Source: Pandoraea commovens (lineage in GTDB: Bacteria > Pseudomonadota > Gammaproteobacteria > Burkholderiales > Burkholderiaceae). From it: a stretch of DNA of 64,000 bases. The translations under genes and the position numbers were made by a program. Of the stretch, positions 55,055 through 63,514 are shown in pieces; position 1 is the first letter of the stretch; the number at the start of each line of letters is the position of its first letter. The DNA lies in NCBI RefSeq assembly GCF_902459615.1, contig NZ_CABPSA010000008.1, positions 62,001 to 126,000 on the forward strand, in the 5' to 3' direction. A model generated the notes under the pieces. It was given only the letters and a program-made list of their open reading frames with translations. It was not told the DNA's origin and ran no database searches.

Positions 55055-56308
55055 TCAGGTCACCGCGCCACGGCGGTGGAACTCGGGCTTGTCCCACGAA
55101 CCGGTGCTCAGCACGTCGCGCAGAATCTCGACCGAATCCCACACGTCGGCAAAGCTCGTGTACAGCGGCGTCATGCCGAAACGCATGATGCGCGGCTCGC
55201 GGTAGTCGCCGATCACGCCGCGCGCAATCAGTGCCTGAATCACGGCGAAACCTTCCGGATGCTCGAAGCTCACCTGCGAACCACGCGACGCATGATCGCG
55301 CGGCGTCACCAGCGTCAGCGGGAATTCGGCGCAACGCTCTTCGACCAGCTTGATGAACAGGTCCGTCAGCGCGAGCGACTTGCGACGCAATGCGTCCATC
55401 GACGTCTGCGCAAAAATGTCCAGACCACATTGCACCAGCGACAGCGAGACGATTGGCTGCGTGCCGCACAGGTAACGGCCGATGCCGTCGTCCGGCGTGT
55501 ACTCCGGCGTCATCGCGAACGGCGTGCGGTGGCCCCACCAGCCCGACAGCGGCTGCCAGAACGTGTCCTGATGCTTCTTGTTGACCCACACGAACGCAGG
55601 CGAACCCGGGCCGCCGTTCAGGTACTTGTACGTGCAACCCACCGCGTAATCGGCGTCAGCACCGTTCAGATCGACCGGCACCGCGCCCGCCGAGTGGCAC
55701 AGATCCCACACCGCGAGCGCGCCGCTCGCATGAATCTCGGCCGTGCGCGCTTTCATGTCGTACATGGCGCCCGTGCGGTAGTTCACGTGCGTGAGCAGCA
55801 CCACGGCGACGTCGTCGCCCAGCGCGCTTTGCAGTTCGTCCGGCGAGTCGATCAGACGCAGCGAGTAACCGTCGTCGAGCAGACGCGTCAGCCCCTGCAC
55901 GATGTACAGATCCGTCGGGAAGTTGCTGCGCTCGGAGATCACGACGCGGCGCTTGGGCGAGCGCTGACGTTGTGCGTCGAGCGCGGCGGCCATCACCTTG
56001 AAGAGGTTGCTCGACGTGGTGTCCGTCACCACGACTTCGCCCTTGCCTGCACCGATGATCGGGGCAAGGTTGTCGCCGAGCGTGCGCGGCAACGCGAACC
56101 AGTCGGCTTCGTTCCAGCTACGAATAAGGCCCACGCCCCATTCGCCGGTAATCACTTCCTGCGCACGCTTTGCCGACGCGATCGGACGCGCGCCCAGCGA
56201 GTTGCCGTCGAGATAGATCACATCCTTGGGCAGGTCGAATTGCGCGCGCAGCGGCGCAAGGGCATCGGCCGCGTCGAGGGCCAGACAATCGTTGCGAGAA
56301 GACGTCAT
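55055..56308 (-). CDS. kynU: Kynureninase
   Basis: A 417-residue PLP enzyme that cleaves kynurenine to anthranilate and alanine. The PLP Lys is Lys228 in [15 protein letters not shown]. Other signatures are [12 protein letters not shown], the [11 protein letters not shown] segment and [14 protein letters not shown]. The start at 56308 (MTSSRNDC) fits the family length. It is the middle gene of kynBUA. Confidence 0.97.
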   Translation of the reverse strand: MTSSRNDCLALDAADALAPLRAQFDLPKDVIYLDGNSLGARPIASAKRAQEVITGEWGVGLIRSWNEADWFALPRTLGDNLAPIIGAGKGEVVVTDTTSSNLFKVMAAALDAQRQRSPKRRVVISERSNFPTDLYIVQGLTRLLDDGYSLRLIDSPDELQSALGDDVAVVLLTHVNYRTGAMYDMKARTAEIHASGALAVWDLCHSAGAVPVDLNGADADYAVGCTYKYLNGGPGSPAFVWVNKKHQDTFWQPLSGWWGHRTPFAMTPEYTPDDGIGRYLCGTQPIVSLSLVQCGLDIFAQTSMDALRRKSLALTDLFIKLVEERCAEFPLTLVTPRDHASRGSQVSFEHPEGFAVIQALIARGVIGDYREPRIMRFGMTPLYTSFADVWDSVEILRDVLSTGSWDKPEFHRRGAVT

Positions 56309-56375
56309 GGTTTGCGTAGTTGAGTAATGAGTAAAAGCGTTGGATGAAAAAAGAAAACCGTGTGTGCCGCGATGC

Positions 56376-57071
56376 TCAGAGGGCGCGAAGCACTGCGCGC
56401 ACCGGACTCGCATCGAGCCGCATGAACTTCAGCGGCAGCGCGATGAGTTCGTAATCGGCTGGCGCGATGGCGTCGAGCACCAGCCCTTCGAGGATCGCCA
56501 TGCGATGCGCACGAATGCGGTGATGCGCGTCCATCGTCTTGCTCTGCTGCGGATCGAGCGAGGGCGTATCGATGCCCACGAGCTTCACACCATGCGACGC
56601 CAGCAAATCGATCGTCTCCGGAGCGACGGCGCAAAACTCGCTGTCCCAGCGCGAGACGGGCGCTTGCGTGTAGGTGCGCAACAGCACGCGCGGCGGAACG
56701 TTGGCGAGGTGCGGCGCGACCATCTCTGGCGTGACGACCGGCGACGCCCCAATGCAATGGATCACGCGGCACGGCCCCAGATACGTCTGAAGGTCGACTT
56801 CGCCGATGCAAACGCCCGCGTCGTCGTAATGACGCGGCGCATCGGCATGCGCGCCAGTGTGCGGCGAGAGCGTGATGCGGCCCACGTTGACCGGGCAGCC
56901 GGGACCGATCTGCCAGACGGCTTCCTCGGTCAGCGGCGTGTCGCCGGGCCATACGGGGGTGTCTGCTGACAAGGGCGCGCTGATGTCCCACACGCGACGC
57001 TCGGTCGTGGTGGCCACTTCTGCGGGGAGGGCCGCTGTATTCGGAGCTTCCGGAGCGTTCGAAACGTTCAT
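56376..57071 (-). CDS. kynB: Kynurenine formamidase
   Basis: A 231-residue cyclase-family metal hydrolase that turns N-formylkynurenine into kynurenine and formate. The metal-binding [12 protein letters not shown] motif is clear, with [19 protein letters not shown] before it and a [14 protein letters not shown] segment after it. The start at 57071 fits known KynB proteins. As first gene of the operon it makes kynBUA a complete tryptophan-to-anthranilate pathway. Confidence 0.96.
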   Translation of the reverse strand: MNVSNAPEAPNTAALPAEVATTTERRVWDISAPLSADTPVWPGDTPLTEEAVWQIGPGCPVNVGRITLSPHTGAHADAPRHYDDAGVCIGEVDLQTYLGPCRVIHCIGASPVVTPEMVAPHLANVPPRVLLRTYTQAPVSRWDSEFCAVAPETIDLLASHGVKLVGIDTPSLDPQQSKTMDAHHRIRAHRMAILEGLVLDAIAPADYELIALPLKFMRLDASPVRAVLRAL

Positions 57072-57239
57072 ACGCAAGCGCTTGATAAGGCGCGTTTTGT
57101 GGAGGAAGAAGTCCCAGATAGTGTAGGAAATTCTTCGCCGCAGGTGCTTGCGTATTCGAATGGCCGGGCAGGCTGAATTGAAATCAGGCAAACATTTATG
57201 CCGATTTCGTGGTGGATTATTTTAAGTTTTGCGAATTTG

Positions 57240-57251
57240 ATCGAATTCGAT
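57240..57251. promoter_or_regulatory. Palindrome upstream of the kyn operon
   Basis: ATCGAATTCGAT is a perfect 12-base palindrome in the AT-rich 250-base gap between kynB and the MarR gene. It may be an operator for the kyn operon. No KynR-type (Lrp) regulator is adjacent. Confidence 0.35.
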
Positions 57252-57323
57252 GCGAGTTCGCCCAAATTCGTCGGCGGGGTAATACGGGGGGAGGAGGAGA
57301 GGGGCGGTGGACGGCGAAGGCGA

Positions 57324-57794
57324 CTAGCGTCGATGTGTCATCTGGTGGATGAGCTCGCGCAGTGCCTCCTTGAGTTGTGCCGACTGCGTCTCGCCGAATC
57401 GCGCGAGCACGCTCGCCTCATGATGTCGCGCACCCGCCAGCAGCGGGGTGACGTGGGCGATGCCCGCGTCGGTGAGCGAGACCAGCGATTGCCGACGGTC
57501 AGTGGCGCTCTCGCCCCGAACGACGTCGCCCGACGCTTCGAGCCGATCGATGACCTTGGTGACGGTCGGCTGCTTGGCGAGCACGATGTCCGCCAGTTGA
57601 TTGATGGTGCGCGCCTGCCCGTCGGACAGCGTGGCCAGCACACGCCACTCCAGCACGCCGAGATCGGCAGCGGCCACTTCTCGATGAAACTCGTCCGACA
57701 CGAGCGCGCTCGCGCGGGCGAGCAGATACAGCAGATAGTCGTCGACGAACGGCGTGTCGGATGAAGTCGGGGTGGCTGGCCGCGCAGCGGACAT
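57324..57794 (-). CDS. MarR family regulator of the NicX-like cluster
   Basis: A 156-residue winged-helix protein. The recognition region is INQLADIVLAKQPTVTKVID and the wing is VVRGESATDRRQSLVSLTDA, with the conserved D-R-R. It resembles NicR/PicR-type MarR repressors of N-heterocycle catabolism. It lies nine bases after the flavin reductase gene, so the two form an operon divergent from the NicX-like gene. Confidence 0.9.
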   Translation of the reverse strand: MSAARPATPTSSDTPFVDDYLLYLLARASALVSDEFHREVAAADLGVLEWRVLATLSDGQARTINQLADIVLAKQPTVTKVIDRLEASGDVVRGESATDRRQSLVSLTDAGIAHVTPLLAGARHHEASVLARFGETQSAQLKEALRELIHQMTHRR

Positions 57795-57802
57795 GATGTG
57801 CC

Positions 57803-58321
57803 TCAGCCCAGCGACTGCGGCTTGTGGAAGCCACCGGCGTGGAAGATCAGGGGCATGCGCTCAGCAACATCCGTATGCACGCCGCAACGCTCCACTTCAC
57901 CCACGAAGATGACGTGATCGCCTTCGTCGTAACGGCTGCGGTTGTGGCATTCGAACCAGGCGAGTGCGCCGTCCAGCACCGGCGTGCCCGACGCCGACAG
58001 CGTGTACGGCACGCCCGCGAACCGGTCGCCCTTCATCGTCGCGAAGCGCTTGCACAGATCGAGCTGGTCGGCAGCGAGCACGTTCACAGCGTAATGTGTG
58101 TTCTCACGGAACACGGGCATGCTGCCCGCACGCGTGGCAAGACTCCACAAGATGAGCGGCGGCGTGAGCGACACCGAATTGAACGAACTGGCGGTGATGC
58201 CGATGAGCGAGCCGTCGTCGGCCCGCGTGGTGATCACGGTGACACCGGTCGCAAATTGACCGAGCGCACTGCGAAAAGCTGCGCTGTCGAATTCAGGCGC
58301 CGAAGCGCGATTGGCGTTCAC
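57803..58321 (-). CDS. Flavin reductase family protein
   Basis: A 172-residue FMN/FAD-binding split-barrel protein: FRSALGQFATGVTVITTR, the GITASSFNSVSLTPPLILWS flavin-contact block, and later WFECHNRSRYDEGDHVIF followed by VGEV. Such proteins supply reduced flavin to two-component monooxygenases. No classical HpaB-type oxygenase is adjacent, so the acyl-CoA-dehydrogenase-fold protein at 60362 is a candidate partner. It is the first gene of a minus-strand pair with the MarR gene. Confidence 0.92.
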   Translation of the reverse strand: MNANRASAPEFDSAAFRSALGQFATGVTVITTRADDGSLIGITASSFNSVSLTPPLILWSLATRAGSMPVFRENTHYAVNVLAADQLDLCKRFATMKGDRFAGVPYTLSASGTPVLDGALAWFECHNRSRYDEGDHVIFVGEVERCGVHTDVAERMPLIFHAGGFHKPQSLG

Positions 58322-58364
58322 TTTCCCTGCACTCCCGTCCGGCTAATTTGATCGGGTTGATTTG

Positions 58365-58378
58365 TATGAATATTCATA
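58365..58378. promoter_or_regulatory. Palindromic operator in the divergent promoter
   Basis: TATGAATATTCATA is a perfect 14-base palindrome, 44 bases from the flavin reductase start and 89 bases from the NicX-like start. A TATACT that could be a -10 overlaps its right end. It is the likely site for the MarR protein encoded next door. Confidence 0.65.
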
Positions 58379-58466
58379 TACTATGGCACGAACAACAGAT
58401 CGACAAGACGCGTGACGGCCAACGTTGCCCGGCAAGGGCGCAAGGGTCAGACGCTCAGGAGACGAT

Positions 58467-59516
58467 ATGCTGATCGAGCGAATCGAGCATAAGTGGATCG
58501 ACGTATTTGCCGAGACCTTGCGGCGCTGCGACATACGACCCGGTGATGTGGTGGCGATTGTAGCTGAAACGCAATCCCGGCCTATCAATGTGGAATTGGC
58601 GCAGTTGGCCGTCGAGGCGCTTGGCGCAAGGCCGTTCCGGCTGGTGGTGCCCAGTGCGCGTGTCAGTGCACCCGTGCCGGTGCGCTCGACCGGAGCAAGC
58701 GACGCGCTGGGGCAACTGGCCCCCGTCGTGGCGGCCCTCAAGGCGGCGACGCTCGTCGTCGATTGCACCGTCGAAGGCCTGTTACATGCCCCCGAACTGC
58801 CCGAGATCCTGGGCGGCGGCGCGCGCGTGCTGATGGTGTCCAACGAACATCCCGAGATTCTGGAGCGCTGCGCCACCGACCCGGCGCTGGAGCCGAAAGT
58901 GCGCGCCGCGATCAAGCGTTTGCGCAGTGCAGCAGAAATGCATGTGACGTCCGCTGCCGGCACCGATTTGCGCATCGGACTTCGCGACGCGCGTGTGGGG
59001 GGCGTCTGGGGCTGGTGCGCCAAACCGGGGCAGGTCGCGCATTGGCCCGGGGGCCTCGCGCTGGCGTTTCCCGCCGCGCATAGCGTCAACGGCCAGCTCG
59101 TGCTCGCGCCGGGCGACATCAATCTCACCTTCAAACAATACTTGCGCGATCGCATCGCGCTCACCGTCGAGGACGACTATGTCGTGGCCATCGACGGAGA
59201 GGGTGTGGACGTTGATCTCATGCGCGATTACTTCGCCGCGTGGGGCGATCGCGAGGCGTATGCCGTGTCGCACGTCGGCTTCGGGCTGAACCCGCGCGCC
59301 CGCTGGGATGCACTCGCCTGCTACGACAAGCGCGACTGCAACGGCACGGAGCAGCGCGCCTTCGCAGGCAACTTCCTCTACTCGACGGGAGCCAACGAGG
59401 TGGCGGGCCGCCACACGCTGGGTCACTTCGATCTGCCGTTGCGTAAATGCACGATCGCCCTCGACGGCGACGTCGTTGTGCGTGACGGGCAACTGCAAGG
59501 CGAATTCGCATCATGA
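58467..59516 (+). CDS. NicX-like ring-cleavage dioxygenase (2,5-dihydroxypyridine dioxygenase family)
   Basis: A 349-residue protein, the same length as NicX of Pseudomonas putida, a mononuclear iron dioxygenase related to M29 peptidases. By eye many blocks match: HWPGGLALAFP, the GDINLTFKQYLRDRIAL block, AYAVSHVGFGLNPRARW, and QRAFAGNFLYSTGAN. The iron ligands of NicX (two His and an Asp) correspond to His269, His320 and Asp322. AGGAGA precedes the ATG. The substrate may be 2,5-dihydroxypyridine or a related compound; the neighbours differ from known nic and pic clusters. Confidence 0.85.
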   Translation: MLIERIEHKWIDVFAETLRRCDIRPGDVVAIVAETQSRPINVELAQLAVEALGARPFRLVVPSARVSAPVPVRSTGASDALGQLAPVVAALKAATLVVDCTVEGLLHAPELPEILGGGARVLMVSNEHPEILERCATDPALEPKVRAAIKRLRSAAEMHVTSAAGTDLRIGLRDARVGGVWGWCAKPGQVAHWPGGLALAFPAAHSVNGQLVLAPGDINLTFKQYLRDRIALTVEDDYVVAIDGEGVDVDLMRDYFAAWGDREAYAVSHVGFGLNPRARWDALACYDKRDCNGTEQRAFAGNFLYSTGANEVAGRHTLGHFDLPLRKCTIALDGDVVVRDGQLQGEFAS

Positions 59517-60340
59517 CGTCGCACGCAAGGGCTGTGCCCGCCTACCGGGAGGCGGGCGACGGTCCACTCACGCTCGTCCTGCTGCATGGCATTGGCGGCA
59601 ACCGTCACGTCTGGCCCGAGCAGTTCGACACGTTCGTCGCTGCCGGTTATCGGGTCGTGGCGTGGGACATGCCGGGTTACGGCGACAGCGCCATGCCCGC
59701 AGAACCAACGATGGCGGCGCTTGCCGATAGCCTTCGCGCGTTGCTCGATAGATTGCGTTCGACGTCGCCCGCATCGGAGGCGCCACGCTTTGTCCTCGTC
59801 GGACACAGCATGGGCGGCATGGTCGTGCAGGAATTGATGGCGCGCGGCGCACCCGCGACCCGCGACGTCGCTGGGCTCGTGTTGTGCGGCACGTCACCGG
59901 CTTTCGGCAAGCCCGACGGCGACTTCCAGCGCGAGTTCGTGCGTCAGCGCACTGCACCGCTCGACGAGGGTAAGACCCTGCGCGAGATGGCCGAAGCGAT
60001 CGTGCCGGGCATGCTCGGCGAGCCCGATGACGCGACACGCGCGAGCGCACACGCACTGGCCGTCGACGCAATGGGCGCGCTCACACCGCCCGCCTATCGC
60101 GCCGCGTTGCAAGCACTCGTCGGCTTCGAGCAGCGCGCGGCACTTGCGCGTCTGAACGTGCCGGTGTTGCTGATCGCGGGCGAACACGACACCAATGCGC
60201 CGCCGAAAGTGATGGCGCGCATGGCCGAGTCGATTCCCGACGCCCACTACGTCTGCCTGCCCGGCGCAGGCCATCTCATGAATCTGACACACCCGGCTGC
60301 CTTCGACGCCGAGGTGCGCACCTTCCTCGCAACGCTCTAG
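59513..60340 (+). CDS. Alpha/beta hydrolase, N-formylmaleamate deformylase (NicD)-like
   Basis: A 275-residue serine hydrolase. The oxyanion region is LLHGIGGNRHVW, the nucleophile elbow GHSMGG, the acid GEHDTN and the catalytic His in GAGHLMN. In nicotinate and picolinate catabolism such a hydrolase acts just after the NicX reaction and releases formate from the ring-opened product. It overlaps the NicX-like stop by four bases (ATGA), strong evidence that they act together. Confidence 0.85.
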   Translation: MTSHARAVPAYREAGDGPLTLVLLHGIGGNRHVWPEQFDTFVAAGYRVVAWDMPGYGDSAMPAEPTMAALADSLRALLDRLRSTSPASEAPRFVLVGHSMGGMVVQELMARGAPATRDVAGLVLCGTSPAFGKPDGDFQREFVRQRTAPLDEGKTLREMAEAIVPGMLGEPDDATRASAHALAVDAMGALTPPAYRAALQALVGFEQRAALARLNVPVLLIAGEHDTNAPPKVMARMAESIPDAHYVCLPGAGHLMNLTHPAAFDAEVRTFLATL

Positions 60341-60361
60341 AACAAACATCAGGAGACAACC

Positions 60362-61606
60362 GTGGCCTATCAGCCTCCCTCGATCGTCGGCGAGCACTTC
60401 CCGCTCACGGACAAGCAGCGGCGCCTGCTGGCGCTGGCAGAACAGGTCGGCCGTGAGTCGCTCGCCCCGCGCGCCGCGCGCTGGGACCGCGAAGCGTCGT
60501 TCCCGTTCGAGAACTACGACGACATGCGCGCCGCCGGTCTGCTGAAGTTGTGCATCCCGGAAGAAGACGGTGGGTTGGGCGCTGACTTCGCCACGTACAT
60601 GATGGTGTCCGCCGAGCTGGGCCGCCATTGCGGCGCGACCGCGCTCACGTTCAACATGCATACGTGCTCGATGATGTGGACCGGCATTTTGTCGGACGAT
60701 CTCGACATGACGCCCGAACAACGCGCTGAGCACGCGGGCTATCGCAAGCATCACTTCGAACGTGTGATTCAGGACGGCGCGATCTACGCGCAGCCGTTCT
60801 CCGAAGGCAGCGCGGCGGCCGCAGGCAAAGCGCCGTTCGGCACCACGGCGACGAAGGTCGACGGCGGCTGGATGATCAACGGTCGCAAGATCTTCGCATC
60901 GCTCTCCGGTGCGGCGAATTACTACGGCGTGCTGTGCACGGAAGACAAGCCCGAACTGTCGATGAAGGACACCTTCTACATCGCCGTGCCGGGCAACGCC
61001 CCGGGCGTGACCGTCACCGGCGACTGGGATCCGCTCGGCATGCGCGGCACCGTCTCGCGTACGCTGCTCTTCAAGGACGTGTTCGTCCCGGACGAACTGC
61101 AACTGATGCCGCGCGGCGTCTACTATCAGGCTGCGAGCCGCTGGCCGCATATGTTCATGACGCTTGCGCCGACCTATATGGGGATCGCGCAGGCCGCGTA
61201 CGACTTCACCGTCAAATATCTGCGTGGCGAAGCCGAAGGCATGGGCGCGCCGGTCAAGCGTCGCATGTACCCGACCAAGCAGATCGCCGTCGCGCAGATG
61301 CACATCATGCTGGAGCAAACGCGCGCGCTGTTCCTGCGGGCTTTGCAGGACGGTCGAGCCGATCCGGGCAAGGAGGCCCGCCTGCGCGCGTATGCAGCGC
61401 AGTACACGATCATGGAGAATGCCAACGAGTTGTGCCGTCTCGCGATTCGCACGTGCGGCGGGCAGTCGATGCTCAAGACCTTGCCGCTCGAACGCATGTA
61501 TCGCGATTCGCGTTGCGGCGCGCTGATGTTGCCGTGGACGGCCGAGCTGTGCCTCGATCGCATTGGCCGCGAAGCGTTGTACGAGCCGGGCGAGCGCGAC
61601 GAGTAA
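60362..61606 (+). CDS. Acyl-CoA-dehydrogenase-fold flavoprotein without the usual catalytic Glu
   Basis: A 414-residue protein with the full acyl-CoA dehydrogenase fold (GLLKLCIPEEDGGLGADFAT, then GGWMINGRKIFASLSGAANY, and LRTCGGQSM-like FAD-contact region). Where most family members have the base in YEGT, this one has L390-P-W-T393. The alternative position in helix G, used by isovaleryl-CoA dehydrogenase, also shows no Glu (SRWPHMFMTLAPTYMG). It could be a flavin monooxygenase fed by the nearby flavin reductase, or a dehydrogenase with another base. AGGAGA precedes the GTG start at 60362. Confidence 0.8.
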   Translation: MAYQPPSIVGEHFPLTDKQRRLLALAEQVGRESLAPRAARWDREASFPFENYDDMRAAGLLKLCIPEEDGGLGADFATYMMVSAELGRHCGATALTFNMHTCSMMWTGILSDDLDMTPEQRAEHAGYRKHHFERVIQDGAIYAQPFSEGSAAAAGKAPFGTTATKVDGGWMINGRKIFASLSGAANYYGVLCTEDKPELSMKDTFYIAVPGNAPGVTVTGDWDPLGMRGTVSRTLLFKDVFVPDELQLMPRGVYYQAASRWPHMFMTLAPTYMGIAQAAYDFTVKYLRGEAEGMGAPVKRRMYPTKQIAVAQMHIMLEQTRALFLRALQDGRADPGKEARLRAYAAQYTIMENANELCRLAIRTCGGQSMLKTLPLERMYRDSRCGALMLPWTAELCLDRIGREALYEPGERDE

Positions 61607-61644
61607 GCCATCCCGGGGCGAGGCGATTGCGTTGCCCATTCGGA

Positions 61645-63270
61645 ATGCAGTGGTTCAGCGAATCGGCGAGGTCGCCAGGTGGCGATTACCTCGCCGTCTC
61701 TCTTGTGACGGAGAAGAAGTTGACGCCTTTTGTAGAAGCGCTTGCCCGTCATGCGCGCGCCACGCCCAAACGGCTGGCGCTGCGCTGCGGTTTCGGTGAC
61801 GAAGCTCTCACGACAGACTACGCCGCGCTGTGGCGACGCGTCGAGCGCGTCGGCGGCCATCTGCGCGAGACGTGGCGCATCGCCCCGGGCGACCGCGTTG
61901 CCTGTCTCGGTTTGAACGACGAATTGCAACTGGCGCTGCTGTTCGCCTGCGCGCGCGCCGGTGCCATCTTTCTGCCGTTGAACTTTCGGCTCGCCGTGCC
62001 TGAGCTGGCCGCCATCGTGCGTCATGCGGGCGTGCGCGTGCTGTGGTTCGACGCCGTCCATCGCGACGCTGCACGTCAGATTCGCGACCTGCTCGAACAG
62101 GACGCCATCACCGATCTGCCGCCGCCCGCCATCGCGCCCATCGACGGCCTGATTGCGGTACCGTCGGTCAAGCCGGTCAACTACCCGGACGTGTCGGCCG
62201 ATGCGCCTGTGCTGCTCGCCTACACGTCGGGCACGACAGGCGAACCCAAGGGCGCATTGCACACGCAGGCCGGGCTGCTGGCCAATGCCGAGGCAAGCTG
62301 GTGGTCGCACGACATGCGTGCCGACGATCACATTCTTTCGACGCTGCCGATGTTTCACGTCGGCGGTCTGTGCATTCAGACGCTGCCCGCGCTGCTTTGC
62401 GGTGCGAGCGTCACCTTGCATCCGCGCTTCGATCCGGCGGCGTGGCTCGCCGACGTCGCACGGCATCGTCCGACGCTCTCGCTGATGGTGCCCGCCACCA
62501 TGCGCGCCGTGCAGACGCACCCCGCGTGGGGCTCGAGCGATCTCTCGTCGTTGCGGGGTGTGATGGCGGGATCGAGCGTCGTGCCGATGTCCGCCATCGA
62601 TGCCTTCCACGCGCGGGGTATTCCGCTCGGGCAGGTGTATGGCGCAACGGAGACGGGGCCGGTGTCCATCGCATTGCGCTTCGGCGAGGCGAAGGCGCAC
62701 CCCGGCGCGGTGGGGCGTGCGTGTCCCGGCGTGGAAGTGCGTCTGGTCGACCCGGCGGGGCAGGACGTGTCACCCGGTGACGTCGGCGAAATTCTCGTGC
62801 GGGCACCGAACGTGATGCGCGAGTACTGGCGTGCGCCCAGTCACGTGTCGTTCGCCGAAGGCTGGTTCCACTCCGGCGATCTGGCGCGCTTGCGCGTGGA
62901 CGGTTGCTTCGAAGTCGTCGGCCGCAGCAAGGACATGATCATCTCGGGCGGCGAGAACATCTATCCCGCCGAAATCGAGAACGCGCTGGTCGATTGCCCG
63001 GGCGTGCTCGAAGCGTCGGTCGTCGGCGTGCCGGACGAACGCTGGGGCGAAGTGCCGGTCGCCGTGGTCGTGGCAACACCGCAAGCGGGTGCGACCCAGA
63101 CCTCCGTACTCGACTTTCTCGGCACACGCATCGCGCGCTTCAAACTGCCGCGACGCGTCGTCATTTTTGAGAGCCTGCCCAAGAGCGCACTTGGGAAAGT
63201 GCAGAAACCGATTCTCATCGAGTGGCTATCGGATGCGCCGAATTCGCAAATGACTACCAAGAGTCGCTAA
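61645..63270 (+). CDS. AMP-forming acyl/aryl-CoA ligase
   Basis: A 541-residue ANL-superfamily enzyme that activates a carboxylic acid with ATP and CoA. Motifs are AYTSGTTGEPKG (A3), YGATETG (A5), GWFHSGD (A7), GRSKDMIISGGENIYPAEIE (A8) and the A10 lysine in KSALGKVQK. The start is uncertain: the ATG at 61645 is listed; a GTG at 61705 is possible and no clear binding site favours either. It follows the flavoprotein by 38 bases and is the last gene of the operon. Confidence 0.92.
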   Translation: MQWFSESARSPGGDYLAVSLVTEKKLTPFVEALARHARATPKRLALRCGFGDEALTTDYAALWRRVERVGGHLRETWRIAPGDRVACLGLNDELQLALLFACARAGAIFLPLNFRLAVPELAAIVRHAGVRVLWFDAVHRDAARQIRDLLEQDAITDLPPPAIAPIDGLIAVPSVKPVNYPDVSADAPVLLAYTSGTTGEPKGALHTQAGLLANAEASWWSHDMRADDHILSTLPMFHVGGLCIQTLPALLCGASVTLHPRFDPAAWLADVARHRPTLSLMVPATMRAVQTHPAWGSSDLSSLRGVMAGSSVVPMSAIDAFHARGIPLGQVYGATETGPVSIALRFGEAKAHPGAVGRACPGVEVRLVDPAGQDVSPGDVGEILVRAPNVMREYWRAPSHVSFAEGWFHSGDLARLRVDGCFEVVGRSKDMIISGGENIYPAEIENALVDCPGVLEASVVGVPDERWGEVPVAVVVATPQAGATQTSVLDFLGTRIARFKLPRRVVIFESLPKSALGKVQKPILIEWLSDAPNSQMTTKSR

Positions 63271-63301
63271 TCAGAAGCTTTATTCAAATTTTGCTTAAAA
63301 G

Positions 63302-63341
63302 CGCCGGATGCCTTGTCACACAAAGGCTCCGGCGTTTTTTT
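63302..63341 (+). terminator. Rho-independent terminator of the NicX-like operon
   Basis: An imperfect hairpin (CGCCGG...GCCTT with AAGGC...CCGGCG) runs into seven Ts, 31 bases after the ligase stop. Confidence 0.88.
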
Positions 63342-63411
63342 ACGATGAGCTTCCGCGATGCATAAGGGAAAGTCCCTATGCGTAATCTCCCAATTTGTTA
63401 CCATCCGCTGA

Positions 63412-63441
63412 GAATTGCATTTTTTACTTTGGGAATTGCAT
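63412..63441. promoter_or_regulatory. Direct repeats GAATTGCAT upstream of the second iclR
   Basis: GAATTGCAT occurs at 63412-63420 and 63433-63441, 21 bases apart, which is two helical turns. They lie about 75-100 bases upstream of the IclR start and could be its binding sites. A separate near-palindrome GCATAAGGGA-AAG-TCCCTATGC lies at about 63359-63381. Confidence 0.4.
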
Positions 63442-63514
63442 CGCAAGATAGCGCCCATGTCGTCATCGGCGGCACAGCCTGCTGATTTTTTTGCTTTCTT
63501 TGGTTTTTGAAGAC

